DNA of 64,000 nucleotides, taken from the NCBI GenBank assembly GCA_019694515.1, contig JAIBBU010000003.1, positions 124,001 to 188,000 of the forward strand, read 5' to 3'. This stretch comes from Oligoflexia bacterium. Its GTDB lineage: Bacteria; Bdellovibrionota_C; UBA2361; JBGSMV01. Shown in pieces: positions 44,981 to 53,166 of the stretch; position 1 is the stretch's first letter; every line of letters starts with the position of its first letter. The position numbers and the translations under genes are program-made. The notes below the pieces were generated by a model, which made no database searches, was not told the origin of the DNA, and saw only the letters and a list, made by a program, of their open reading frames with translations.

Positions 44981-47164
44981 TTGAGCTTATCTAGCGCCAC
45001 TCCAGCGGCACGGGCTCCGCAAATCCAAATTGCGGCGTGCGCTTCCGCGCTTCTGATTTTGCTCGGCAGCCTGACCTTCATTTCTGCGAACGATCAAGCG
45101 GCGGGGCGGCTGACGCTCGGTTTTTTGCAGCCCGCGATTTCATTACTCTCTAAATTTAGCGCCTTTACCGAAGCCGAGCCGCTGCGCCGGGTGACATGGT
45201 GGGGCGGAGGCTTGGCCCTACTGCTCGGGATAATTGGTTGCATAGCGCAGAGCATGCGCCGGACCCGGCCGGCAGCGCTCGTCTTGCTCGGGTGCGGGAC
45301 AGGTTTAGCGGCGGAGCTGTTACTGTTAAACGGAGCTACGTCGTGGGGTCTTCTCGCTTTCGCAGCGGGCTTAGTATTAGTCAGCCGCGCGGTTTCGCAT
45401 CAGAACGTCCCCAGCTTTGAACCGGCCGCCTCGGTACTGCCGGAGAGCCGCACCGAATGGTTGGTGCTGGGAATGATCCTGGTTGTCGCAGCGCTGCTGC
45501 GTTTCTATGGGTTGAACCGTTTGCCCAATTTTTTTGAGGGTGAGCTTAGCGCTTATTCCGCAGGTGCAACCCGGTTGGGCGGGATTGCAGCGGCTAACAA
45601 GGGGCTCAACGGGCCGTGGGCGCCACTTGGGCTGCTTTACTACGTTCCGATCTACCTGACGACATCTCTACTCGGCACTAATCTATTGGCGCTGCGAATA
45701 TCCTCGGCCTGGGTCGGGGTTCTGACGGTTCCTCTGCTTTATTTCTTCGCGCGCGGAATTTCAGGACGCCGCACCGCACAGTTTGCGGCCATGCTGTTTT
45801 CATTAGATCAGCTTCACATCGGCTGGTCTCGCACCGATGTTCATCCTCACGGGGTCACGACTTGGCCTGCTTTACTTTTGGCGCTCTGCCTGCTGCGTGC
45901 GCTTCGGACCGGAAAGTTTCGATGGTGGTTCTGCAGTGCGCTCTGTATGGGGCTCTCTTGGCACCAATATCCATCGGGACAAAGCGCTGTTGCGCTGCCG
46001 CTGCTGGCTTTGGGGTTGCTGTGTTTTAGCAATCAGACACTTCCGCCGCGCGGTCAAGCCGCGCTGATCTTCATGCCATTAGGGGTGCTGCTGTGGTACT
46101 TCGGGTTGCCTCTCAGTTATTACGTCGCTGATTGGCAGTGGTCCTGGCTCAACCCTTTCACCCTGACCAGCGTACGAACCTCGTGGGGAGTTGTGCAGGA
46201 CCAGAGCTTAGCGCAGCAGCTTTGGGATGTCGCAGCCTTGGTGTCCCGCAATTTCTATGACTTGGTTCAGGGCATTTTCATCGCAGCGCCGCAGCTTCAT
46301 TTCCAGGATCAGCTGCCGCATTATATGCAGCTCGGGGCGCGCACCTTGGCATGGCCGATTGCCGCATGTTTTGGGCTTTCGTTACCGCTCTTGGCTAAGA
46401 ACTGGCGCCGGCCCGAAGCTATTATTCTGTTGTCGTTCTTGGTTGTGGCCATACTACCTGGGGTCTTGTCCGAAAAACTCTATCCAAAACGGGCCTCGAC
46501 TTTTTTCCCGGCGGCGGAGTGTTGCGCCGCGATATTTATATCCTGGTTCGTGCAGTGTTCACGCGGCTCGCTGGGCCGAGCGGGGCAGGTCATTGCAGCT
46601 CTGCCCTATCTTGGGCTGATATTTTACGCGGTCTTGAGTTGCAGGCTATGGTTCTCGGAGGACCGCTGGCAGTACGGCATTTCACCGGAGGAGCAGATTG
46701 TAAGGGATCTTTCCTCCGAGACGCAGCCCAATACCATTTTCATCGTTGACGCGGGCATTAGCTACCTAGAGGCTAAGCTCACCTATCTGATGCTCGATCA
46801 ACTCAGCAATCCTGAAAACCGACCTAATCTTTGGCTGCGCTTCAAGGAGAGTGGGCCCGCCTGGGATACCCTGCTTAGCAATCCGGCGCAGGCCGTCCAG
46901 TATCTAGAGCGCCCCGACTGGACCTATCACTGGACCAAGCTTGCTCCGCAGCTGAAAGAATCAATTCAAAACCAAAACTGGAGGCGCGTGGTGTGGATTG
47001 TGCAACAGCGCGAAGGCGCTGAAGCGATGATTTCGGCGCAAAAGGTTGAGCAGGTGCAGCGCAGTTGTCGGACGCTGCGCAGACGTAGTTATCCGCCCAC
47101 GCGCCAACTGCCCTTTCTGATCACCGTTATGATCTGTGAGCCTCCGATCTGGCCGAACGGTTAG
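44981..47164 (+). CDS. Polytopic glycosyltransferase-like membrane protein (PMT/ArnT type)
   Basis: This 727-residue protein has about a dozen helices and a large extracytoplasmic C-terminal part. The first loop after the membrane start contains NRLPNFFEGELSAYSAGATRL, similar to the acidic catalytic loop of GT39/GT83 dolichyl- or undecaprenyl-phosphate-dependent transferases. LFSLDQLHIGWSRTDVHPH and GLSWHQYPSGQSA are also in the style of that group. It probably transfers a sugar from a lipid carrier; the substrate is unknown. The start is a TTG with no clear ribosome-binding site, so the N-terminus is uncertain. Confidence 0.82.
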   Translation: MSLSSATPAARAPQIQIAACASALLILLGSLTFISANDQAAGRLTLGFLQPAISLLSKFSAFTEAEPLRRVTWWGGGLALLLGIIGCIAQSMRRTRPAALVLLGCGTGLAAELLLLNGATSWGLLAFAAGLVLVSRAVSHQNVPSFEPAASVLPESRTEWLVLGMILVVAALLRFYGLNRLPNFFEGELSAYSAGATRLGGIAAANKGLNGPWAPLGLLYYVPIYLTTSLLGTNLLALRISSAWVGVLTVPLLYFFARGISGRRTAQFAAMLFSLDQLHIGWSRTDVHPHGVTTWPALLLALCLLRALRTGKFRWWFCSALCMGLSWHQYPSGQSAVALPLLALGLLCFSNQTLPPRGQAALIFMPLGVLLWYFGLPLSYYVADWQWSWLNPFTLTSVRTSWGVVQDQSLAQQLWDVAALVSRNFYDLVQGIFIAAPQLHFQDQLPHYMQLGARTLAWPIAACFGLSLPLLAKNWRRPEAIILLSFLVVAILPGVLSEKLYPKRASTFFPAAECCAAIFISWFVQCSRGSLGRAGQVIAALPYLGLIFYAVLSCRLWFSEDRWQYGISPEEQIVRDLSSETQPNTIFIVDAGISYLEAKLTYLMLDQLSNPENRPNLWLRFKESGPAWDTLLSNPAQAVQYLERPDWTYHWTKLAPQLKESIQNQNWRRVVWIVQQREGAEAMISAQKVEQVQRSCRTLRRRSYPPTRQLPFLITVMICEPPIWPNG

Positions 47165-47213
47165 CGCGCCGCTGCTGATTCCTTTTTTCGGCAGTACAAC
47201 CTAACAGCGGTCT

Positions 47214-48020
47214 CTAATCCGGAACCTGCAAGAGCGCGCGCAATTTATCGTAAACCCCCGCAGACGCAACAAAGAATTCTTGGCCGACCAGTTCGCGCGG
47301 GATGCCTGTGGCAGCATCATAATCGATCAGGCTGCCCACACGCGCCCCGGACTCGCTGGCAACTAGCGCCGCCGCCGCGAAATCCCACGGTTTAATCGTT
47401 TCGTAATATCCGTCAATACGTCCGCTCGCCACCGCACAGATATCCAGCGAAGCCGCGCCGAAACGTCGAATATCACGGCAGTTCTTCATGATCGCCTCGA
47501 GCTGCGCGATCTCGCGCGCGGTGCCTTGCCGCAATCCCTTGAACCCCGTTGCCACCAGCGCCATTTTCAACTCGGTAGTTTGTCGTGGGATCAGAGTATG
47601 ACCGTTCAGCTGGGCTCCTTGACCTCGGACGGCGGTGTAAGTTTCATTGAGGAAGGGCGCGTGCACTACTCCTACCTGAATTTCACCCCTTTCCGCATAA
47701 GCAATGCAGACCGCGCAGTAAGGAATGTTGTAGGCGTAGTTAGTGGTGCCGTCGATCGGATCGATGATCCAGAGCGGCTTTAACATATCGGAGGTGCTGA
47801 TTGTCGGGCTGGATTCTTCGGCTAAGATCAGGGTGCCGGGCATGATAGTGGCGAGCTGATCAATGATCAGTTTTTCTGATTCGATATCCGCTGAAGTAAC
47901 GGGATCTACACCGCTCTTAAACGACAGGGAAAAATCGCCACTCAGCCGTTTGGATTTAATTAAATTGCCAGCCTTGATCGCCGCCGCTGTGGCGGCCTGG
48001 AGTACTTTGGCCTTATCCAT
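47214..48020 (-). CDS. suhB: SuhB-type inositol monophosphatase
   Basis: The 268-residue enzyme has the IMPase motifs DPIDGTTNYAYNIPYCAVC (metal-binding) and, near the end, KPWDFAAAALVASESGARVG, with AEESS for the first glutamate. Unlike the 30.4-kb paralogue its DPIDGTTNY motif is the SuhB/IMPase form, so inositol-1-phosphate or a related phosphate is likely. Convergent with the upstream glycosyltransferase-like gene. Confidence 0.92.
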   Translation of the reverse strand: MDKAKVLQAATAAAIKAGNLIKSKRLSGDFSLSFKSGVDPVTSADIESEKLIIDQLATIMPGTLILAEESSPTISTSDMLKPLWIIDPIDGTTNYAYNIPYCAVCIAYAERGEIQVGVVHAPFLNETYTAVRGQGAQLNGHTLIPRQTTELKMALVATGFKGLRQGTAREIAQLEAIMKNCRDIRRFGAASLDICAVASGRIDGYYETIKPWDFAAAALVASESGARVGSLIDYDAATGIPRELVGQEFFVASAGVYDKLRALLQVPD

Positions 48021-48113
48021 ATAGTTATTGATCGTATTAGTATGTTTAAATCGTATCGGACAGCGGCGCGGTTAGCCATGCACAAAGCGAATTCGGCGTA
48101 GGAGGCGAGATTT

Positions 48114-48578
48114 GTGGGGACACACTATAAGGGTTCAGCCGACGAGAAGCGCGCATTGAACGCTTTTATCTGCCTGAGTCGCTCAGCCGAAACTTTGTCT
48201 CGCGTCGCTGAAGCGCATTTAGCAAAGGCCGGCATGGGCATGCGGCAGTTTGCGGTGTTGGAGGCGCTATATCATCTGGGGCCGCTGCAGCAGAGTGAAA
48301 TAGCCCAGAAGATGCTTTGCACCCCAGGACATATCACGGGATTACTCGATAAATTGGAACGCGCCGGATTGCTGCGCCGCAGGGCCAAGCCCGGTGACCG
48401 GCGGGTCAAGGCCGTAGAATTAACCGAGCGCGGCCGTGCGTTGGTGCGCAAACTGCTGCCGGGGCATGTGCGTGCGATCACTTCGGCAGCCAGCGCGCTT
48501 AGCGCCGCAGAACTTTCTACGCTGAGACTGTTGTGCCGTAAGCTCGGGCTCGCTCTCAGCCTTGCGCGAGCAAAATAA
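48114..48578 (+). CDS. MarR-family transcriptional regulator
   Basis: The 154-residue regulator has a winged-helix domain (about 30-125) with MRQFAVLEALYHLGPLQQSEIA, CTPGHITGLLDKLERAGLL (recognition helix) and a wing KPGDRRVKAVELTERG. The start is GTG with AGGAGG eight bases upstream. It converges on a pirin gene whose upstream region contains MarR-type palindromes, so it probably represses pirin and itself; that is inference. The signal it senses is unknown. Confidence 0.92.
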   Translation: MGTHYKGSADEKRALNAFICLSRSAETLSRVAEAHLAKAGMGMRQFAVLEALYHLGPLQQSEIAQKMLCTPGHITGLLDKLERAGLLRRRAKPGDRRVKAVELTERGRALVRKLLPGHVRAITSAASALSAAELSTLRLLCRKLGLALSLARAK

Positions 48579-48612
48579 TCTTGGCTGCAAGCGCTGACCA
48601 GCGATCTAAGAG

Positions 48613-49305
48613 CTAACGCCCAAGATCAAAAAGGATCGCGCTGCTGTCCGAACCTGCTTCAAGCTGCAGATGTTTCTCGCCTTCGACCGCCAGCCCGTCG
48701 CCGGACTGCAGCGTGAACTCGGCACAGCGTAAATTTCCCGAAACCACCTGCACCCAGGCTTGTGAAGAGAGGTCTGCCGCAAAGCTCTGCCCAGCAGCAA
48801 GGCTCAATCTTGAGATGTTGGCGCGCTGATTGATACGCAGCGAACCGTCTCTGCCATCCGGCGAGACCAGCAGCCGCGACTTTTCCCCGGGCATGGGCAA
48901 AAACGGCTTTTGCTCATAGCTTGGTGCCAATCCCCGAGTTTGGGGTTGAATCCAGATCTGCAGTAGATGAGCAGAAGTAGTCGAGGAGGGGTTCATCTCA
49001 CTGTGCATCACTCCTTTGCCGGCCGTCATACGCTGCACCTCCCCGGCATTGATGATCGATGAGTTGCCCATGTCATCGCGGTGCTGCAATGCGCCCTGCA
49101 GAATAATCGTCACGATCTCCATGTCGTTATGTGAATGCATGCCGAAGCCTTTCCCAGGCGCCACAAAATCTTCATTGATGACGCGGAGCGGACCGAAACC
49201 CATCTGTTCCGGGTCGTAATAATCGGCGAAGGAAAAGGTGTGGTACGTCTTAAGCCAGCCATGGTCGGCGTGGCCGCGTGCTTGCCCGGGTCGTACAATC
49301 TTCAT
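48613..49305 (-). CDS. Pirin-family protein
   Basis: The 230-residue bicupin has YHTFSFADYYDP and GFGPLRVINEDFVAPGKGFGMHSHNDMEIVT, which carries the metal-binding H-x-H-x(n)-E residues, and QRMTAGKGVMHSEMNP. The YhhW-type pirins can act as quercetinases; physiological function is usually unclear. GAGG lies nine bases upstream of the ATG. Palindromes in its promoter region point to control by the convergent MarR gene. Confidence 0.93.
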   Translation of the reverse strand: MKIVRPGQARGHADHGWLKTYHTFSFADYYDPEQMGFGPLRVINEDFVAPGKGFGMHSHNDMEIVTIILQGALQHRDDMGNSSIINAGEVQRMTAGKGVMHSEMNPSSTTSAHLLQIWIQPQTRGLAPSYEQKPFLPMPGEKSRLLVSPDGRDGSLRINQRANISRLSLAAGQSFAADLSSQAWVQVVSGNLRCAEFTLQSGDGLAVEGEKHLQLEAGSDSSAILFDLGR

Positions 49306-49320
49306 AAGAATTACCTCAAT

Positions 49321-49353
49321 TAGTTCATTATTGAATAGTTTACTAATAAACTA
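49321..49353 (-). promoter_or_regulatory. Two palindromic operator candidates upstream of pirin
   Basis: TAGTTTACTAATAAACTA (49336-49353) is a perfect inverted repeat (7-bp arms, 4-base centre). Next to it TAGTTCATTATTGAATA (49321-49337) is an imperfect second copy. Their size and A+T content match MarR-family operators, and they sit 15-48 bases upstream of the pirin ATG. Confidence 0.65.
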
Positions 49354-49456
49354 ATCATGCGGGCGGGCTTTTTCAAGCCAGGCTAAACCATTGCTAACGA
49401 TGTGTAGCACTAATTTGCCAATCTTCCTAATATGTTGAATAAAGTATCCGTAAATT

Positions 49457-50368
49457 ATGGACACCCAGATCGGCGTCACAGCCCCGGCTAAAATCAATTT
49501 GAGGCTCAAAGTTTGCGGCCTGCGCGAGGACGGCTATCACCTGCTCAGTATGCTCAATGCCACGCTGTCATTGTCCGATGCGCTCGCTATTACCCGGACC
49601 GCTACGCCTGGAGTTAGTCTGCGGCTCGATCCGCAGCACGCCCTGCCGGGTTTAGGGGCCGGACCAGAGAATCTTTGCGTAAAGGCGGCAGCAGCTTATC
49701 TGGCGCAGAATCCTCTGGCCGGTGGGGTAGCGATCGATCTCACAAAGCGTATTCCGATTGGGGGCGGTTTGGGTGGTGGCAGCAGCGATGCTGCTGCGGT
49801 GTTAATGGCGCTTAATCAGATGAGCGAGCGCCCGCTGGATCGCGCTGCACTCTTTAAATTAGCACTGCGGCTGGGTGCCGACGTGCCCTATTTCTTAGCA
49901 GGAGGATTGTGTTGGGTCGGCGGAGTAGGAGAGGAATGTGTGAGGGTCGATCCGCATCCGCTTGCGGGCAATGAGTGTATCCTGATTGACCCCGGTTTTC
50001 CGACAGCTACCGCCGAGGTGTACGCCCTTAGTCGGCGACGAGCGGCGATTAAGCCGACTCCCGATCAACCGCTAGCGCGATTGGACCAGCCTTCCCGGGA
50101 AACCATACTTGAACTGATTGATAATGACCTTTGGCCGTTTGTTGAGGAGCTGAAACCGGCACTTAAAACCCTCAGGGCGGTGCTTGGCACATTTCGCTTT
50201 GCGAAATGCGGTTTATCCGGAAGCGGATCAACATTGTTTCTGGTCCACGTTTCGCGAGATAAGTTTGAGCCGTCCGAAATCACAGAGATTGCGGGGGCCT
50301 TGCGGCCCTTCAAGGTTAATTTTTTGGTCACGAATTTCTTGCCTAATCCAAAAAGTCATGTAAAGTGA
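49457..50368 (+). CDS. ispE: IspE, CDP-methylerythritol kinase
   Basis: The 303-residue GHMP kinase phosphorylates CDP-methylerythritol in the MEP isoprenoid pathway. The start PAKINLRLKVCGLREDGYH is characteristic, the ATP loop is PIGGGLGGGSSDAAAV (about residues 98-113), and the C-terminal motif is CGLSGSGSTLF. All core motifs are intact. The tRNA-Gln gene follows after 26 bases. Confidence 0.95.
   Translation: MDTQIGVTAPAKINLRLKVCGLREDGYHLLSMLNATLSLSDALAITRTATPGVSLRLDPQHALPGLGAGPENLCVKAAAAYLAQNPLAGGVAIDLTKRIPIGGGLGGGSSDAAAVLMALNQMSERPLDRAALFKLALRLGADVPYFLAGGLCWVGGVGEECVRVDPHPLAGNECILIDPGFPTATAEVYALSRRRAAIKPTPDQPLARLDQPSRETILELIDNDLWPFVEELKPALKTLRAVLGTFRFAKCGLSGSGSTLFLVHVSRDKFEPSEITEIAGALRPFKVNFLVTNFLPNPKSHVK
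50339..50366 (+). promoter_or_regulatory. Candidate promoter for tRNA-Gln
   Basis: TTGCCT (50339-50344), a 16-base spacer and TAAAGT (50361-50366) lie about 29 bases upstream of the tRNA. Both boxes are four-of-six matches to the sigma-70 consensus. It overlaps the end of ispE. Confidence 0.35.
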
Positions 50369-50394
50369 CACACGCTGTAACTCCCTATAATTAC

Positions 50395-50466
50395 TGGCCG
50401 GTCGCCAAGTGGTAAGGCACCGGGTTTTGATCCCGGCACCCGCAGGTTCGAATCCTGCCCGGCCAA
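50395..50466 (+). tRNA. tRNA-Gln (anticodon TTG)
   Basis: The 72-base gene folds as a complete cloverleaf. The acceptor TGGCCGG pairs with CCGGCCA. The D arm is GCC/GGC, the anticodon stem CCGGG/CCCGG encloses TTTTGAT (anticodon TTG), and the T arm is GCAGG-TTCGAAT-CCTGC. CCA is not encoded. The U1-A72 pair and sequence fit bacterial tRNA-Gln. Confidence 0.97.
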
Positions 50467-50542
50467 TTTGCTGTTTGCGGGGAGATGCAGTGACGCTTTG
50501 ACTTGATCTAGAAGCCGTCTCATAATTGTCGAATTAGAGAGG

Positions 50543-50566
50543 ACTTTTAGGGTCTTCACTAAAAGT
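50543..50566 (+). other. Hairpin in the prs leader
   Basis: ACTTTTAG (50543-50550) and CTAAAAGT (50559-50566) form a perfect 8-bp stem with an 8-base loop, extendable by two pairs. A second short stem GGGG-TAAT-CCCC follows at 50590-50601. The pair lies 25-83 bases before the prs start and may influence expression; no known riboswitch matches. Confidence 0.4.
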
Positions 50567-50625
50567 TCGAACGCGTCGAAGATCTTCCAGGGGTAATCCC
50601 CACTTCTCAGTCTGGAGGCACAGCT

Positions 50626-51570
50626 TTGAAACCATCGGTTCTTGTTTTCTCGGGTCGTTCCAACCCTAAACTCACAGGTTCAATTTGCGAAGCTTTAGGC
50701 CAGGACATCGGCCGTCTTGAGGTAATTAAGTTCAGCGATGGCGAGTTATCAATCGAGATCAACGAGAATGTGCGGGGGCGAGATTGTTTTATTGTGCAGA
50801 GCACCAATAGCCCCGGCAACGATCACTTGATGGAGCTGCTGATATCGATCGATGCGTTCAAGCGCGCGTCCGCTTCGCGCATCACGGCGGTGTTGCCGTA
50901 CTTCGGTTACGCCCGTCAAGATCGCAAACTCAAGGCGCGCGTGCCGATAACTTCGAAATTGATTGCCGATCTGCTTACAACCGCCGGCGCTGACCGAATT
51001 TTGACCATGGATTTGCACTCCGGACAGATCGTGGGATTTTTCAACATTCCGGTGGACAACTTGAATGCTCTTCCGGTGATGCTGCCCTACATCCGGGAAA
51101 AATACGGTTCTAAGGGTATTACGATTGTCTCCCCGGATGCCGGAGGGGTGGAACGGGCGCGCAACTTTGCGCAGCGCTTGGATGATGCCCCTTTGGCGGT
51201 GATTGATAAACGCCGCTCGGGCCCCAATCAGGTGGCCGAAATGAATGTCGTTGGTGAAGTCAAAGGCCGCACCTGTGTGATCGTAGACGACATGATAGAT
51301 ACCGGGGGAACTTTGGTTAAGGCTGGTGAAACTTTGCTTAAAGAAGGGGCCAAGAAGGTGATCGCCTGTTGCGTGCACGCGGTATTCTCAGGCAACTCAG
51401 AAGAAGGGTTAACTGCATCCGGGTTCGAGGAGATTGTAGTAACTGACACGATCCAAATTCCGCGCTCTTTCAACTGCGCGAAGGTGACACGGCTTTCGGT
51501 GGCTTCGCTGTTTGCCGAAGCTATCCGCAGAATTCACTCCGAGGATTCGATCAGCAGCCTCTTCAAATAG
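50626..51570 (+). CDS. prs: Ribose-phosphate pyrophosphokinase
   Basis: The 314-residue enzyme makes PRPP for nucleotide, histidine and tryptophan synthesis. Motifs include KFSDGELSIEINENVRG, YFGYARQDRK (ATP loop), TMDLHSGQIVGFF (metal) and the PRPP-binding VIVDDMIDTGGTL. Length is typical. The start is a TTG with GGAGG seven bases upstream. Order ispE-tRNA-prs-rplY-pth is a common conserved cluster. Confidence 0.96.
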   Translation: MKPSVLVFSGRSNPKLTGSICEALGQDIGRLEVIKFSDGELSIEINENVRGRDCFIVQSTNSPGNDHLMELLISIDAFKRASASRITAVLPYFGYARQDRKLKARVPITSKLIADLLTTAGADRILTMDLHSGQIVGFFNIPVDNLNALPVMLPYIREKYGSKGITIVSPDAGGVERARNFAQRLDDAPLAVIDKRRSGPNQVAEMNVVGEVKGRTCVIVDDMIDTGGTLVKAGETLLKEGAKKVIACCVHAVFSGNSEEGLTASGFEEIVVTDTIQIPRSFNCAKVTRLSVASLFAEAIRRIHSEDSISSLFK

Positions 51571-51787
51571 AATGCCGGCTCTGAGGCGGAAAATTTACCG
51601 GCGGAGCGGCAATCCAGGCCATTTTCACTAGGCGCGATTTGAGCCGCGGGCTGGCCCAATGCCAGAGTCGGGCTGAAACATCAGTGAAATCACGCCCTTT
51701 GCGGCCAAAAATGAGCCCCCAAGTATTTACTGTGAAGCGCTTTTGTGCTTACATTACGGGTCCTTAAACCTATCGAGGAATCGTGTC

Positions 51788-52492
51788 GTGGAATGGATCA
51801 CATTTGAAGCAGAAGTAAGGTCGGGAATCGGGTCAGCGCTTAATCGTCGCTTACGACGTGAGGGCATGCTCCCGGCGGTTGTCTATTCGCACGGTGAAGA
51901 CACCATCCCCGTTACCTTGAATTATAACACTTTCATGCGTGCCGCTGAAAAAAGCCGCAATTCTCAGATCTTTATCTTCAAGAGTCCTGATAAGCGCATT
52001 GATGGCCGTACAGCCGTGGTGAAGGAAGTGCAGAAGGACGGATTGCGCGGCGATGTGCTGCACGTAGATTTTCAGGCACTCAAGGAAAACGAGGCCATCA
52101 CGGTTCGGATCACCCTGCAAATTAAGGGCGAGCCTGTCGGCGTCAAGATGGACGGCGGTATTTTGTCTGTTGCACAGCATGAAGTAGCCGTGAGCTGTCT
52201 GCCGAAATTAATTCCTGATGTGATCGAGGTTGATGTGTCGACGTTGAAAGTCGGCGATACCATCCACGCCAAAGATCTTAACCTGCCCACGGGCGTTGAG
52301 CTGGAGGATGATCCGGATGAGACCATCGCCAGCGTCGTCTTGCCGAAGATCGTCGAAGAGGAGAAACCGGCCGAGGTGGCAGCTGAAGGTGCTGTGGCCG
52401 CGGGGGCTGAGGGTGCTGCTGCAGCACCGGCCGCTGGAGCCGCTGCTCCGGCTGCTGATGCGGGCAAGGAGAAGGGCGCTAAGAAAGAATAG
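51788..52492 (+). CDS. rplY: Ribosomal protein bL25 (CTC type)
   Basis: The 234-residue protein starts at a GTG with GAGGAA seven bases upstream; an upstream in-frame TTG lacks support. It has the bL25 domain (RRLRREGMLPAVVYSHGE) that binds 5S rRNA and the C-terminal TL5/CTC domain (AKDLNLPTGVELEDDPDETIASV). An alanine-rich low-complexity tail of about 40 residues follows. It sits in the usual position between prs and pth. Confidence 0.95.
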   Translation: MEWITFEAEVRSGIGSALNRRLRREGMLPAVVYSHGEDTIPVTLNYNTFMRAAEKSRNSQIFIFKSPDKRIDGRTAVVKEVQKDGLRGDVLHVDFQALKENEAITVRITLQIKGEPVGVKMDGGILSVAQHEVAVSCLPKLIPDVIEVDVSTLKVGDTIHAKDLNLPTGVELEDDPDETIASVVLPKIVEEEKPAEVAAEGAVAAGAEGAAAAPAAGAAAPAADAGKEKGAKKE

Positions 52493-52545
52493 CGTTCTGC
52501 ACCTTCCGATCCTAAAATTGGTCTGGGACAATAGGTGAGACGTGC

Positions 52546-53157
52546 GTGATTAAACTAATCGCCGGTCTTGGAAACCCTGGGCCAAAATATCAACATACCC
52601 GACATAATGCGGGCTTTATGCTGCTCGATCGTTACGGTTCGCAGCAGCCGATGCCTGCTAGTTGGCGCGAATCCAACGGCGCTTTGTTGTGCGACGGACA
52701 GAGCCGCACGCATAAACTATTCTTGGTGAAACCGCTGAAGTTCATGAATCTGAGCGGTGTGCCGCTCCGCGAGCTGATGGACTTTTACAAAATCGAGCCG
52801 GGTGAAATCTTGGTGGCTTACGATGATATCGATTTGCCCTTGGGGAGCTTGCGACTAAAGCAGGGCGGTGGCGATGGGGGACATAATGGCATCGGTTCGA
52901 TCATCGATGAATTAGGCAGCCGTGAATTCGCGCGGATAAAGTTAGGAATCGGTCGACCCCCGCGCATTCCGAATGTTCAAGCGCAGCCTGAAGATGCTGT
53001 GAGCAATTGGGTATTGGGTCGATTTACAGCGTCCGAGCAGCTGGAAGTGGAGAATATGTTAGAGCGCGGCTGCCGGGCGCTGGATGAGATTTTGGAAAAT
53101 GGGCTAATCTCCGCCCAGAATAAGTTCAATCTGATCAAATCAGAACCTAACATTTAG
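52546..53157 (+). CDS. pth: Peptidyl-tRNA hydrolase
   Basis: The 203-residue enzyme recycles peptidyl-tRNA. Key residues are visible: N10 in GLGNPG, catalytic H20 in YQHTRHNAGF, the FMNLSG asparagine and the YDDIDLPLGSLRLKQGGGDGGHNGI motif. GTG start. A 9-base gap separates it from the following membrane-protein gene. Confidence 0.96.
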   Translation: MIKLIAGLGNPGPKYQHTRHNAGFMLLDRYGSQQPMPASWRESNGALLCDGQSRTHKLFLVKPLKFMNLSGVPLRELMDFYKIEPGEILVAYDDIDLPLGSLRLKQGGGDGGHNGIGSIIDELGSREFARIKLGIGRPPRIPNVQAQPEDAVSNWVLGRFTASEQLEVENMLERGCRALDEILENGLISAQNKFNLIKSEPNI

Positions 53158-53166
53158 GGAGCGCTT

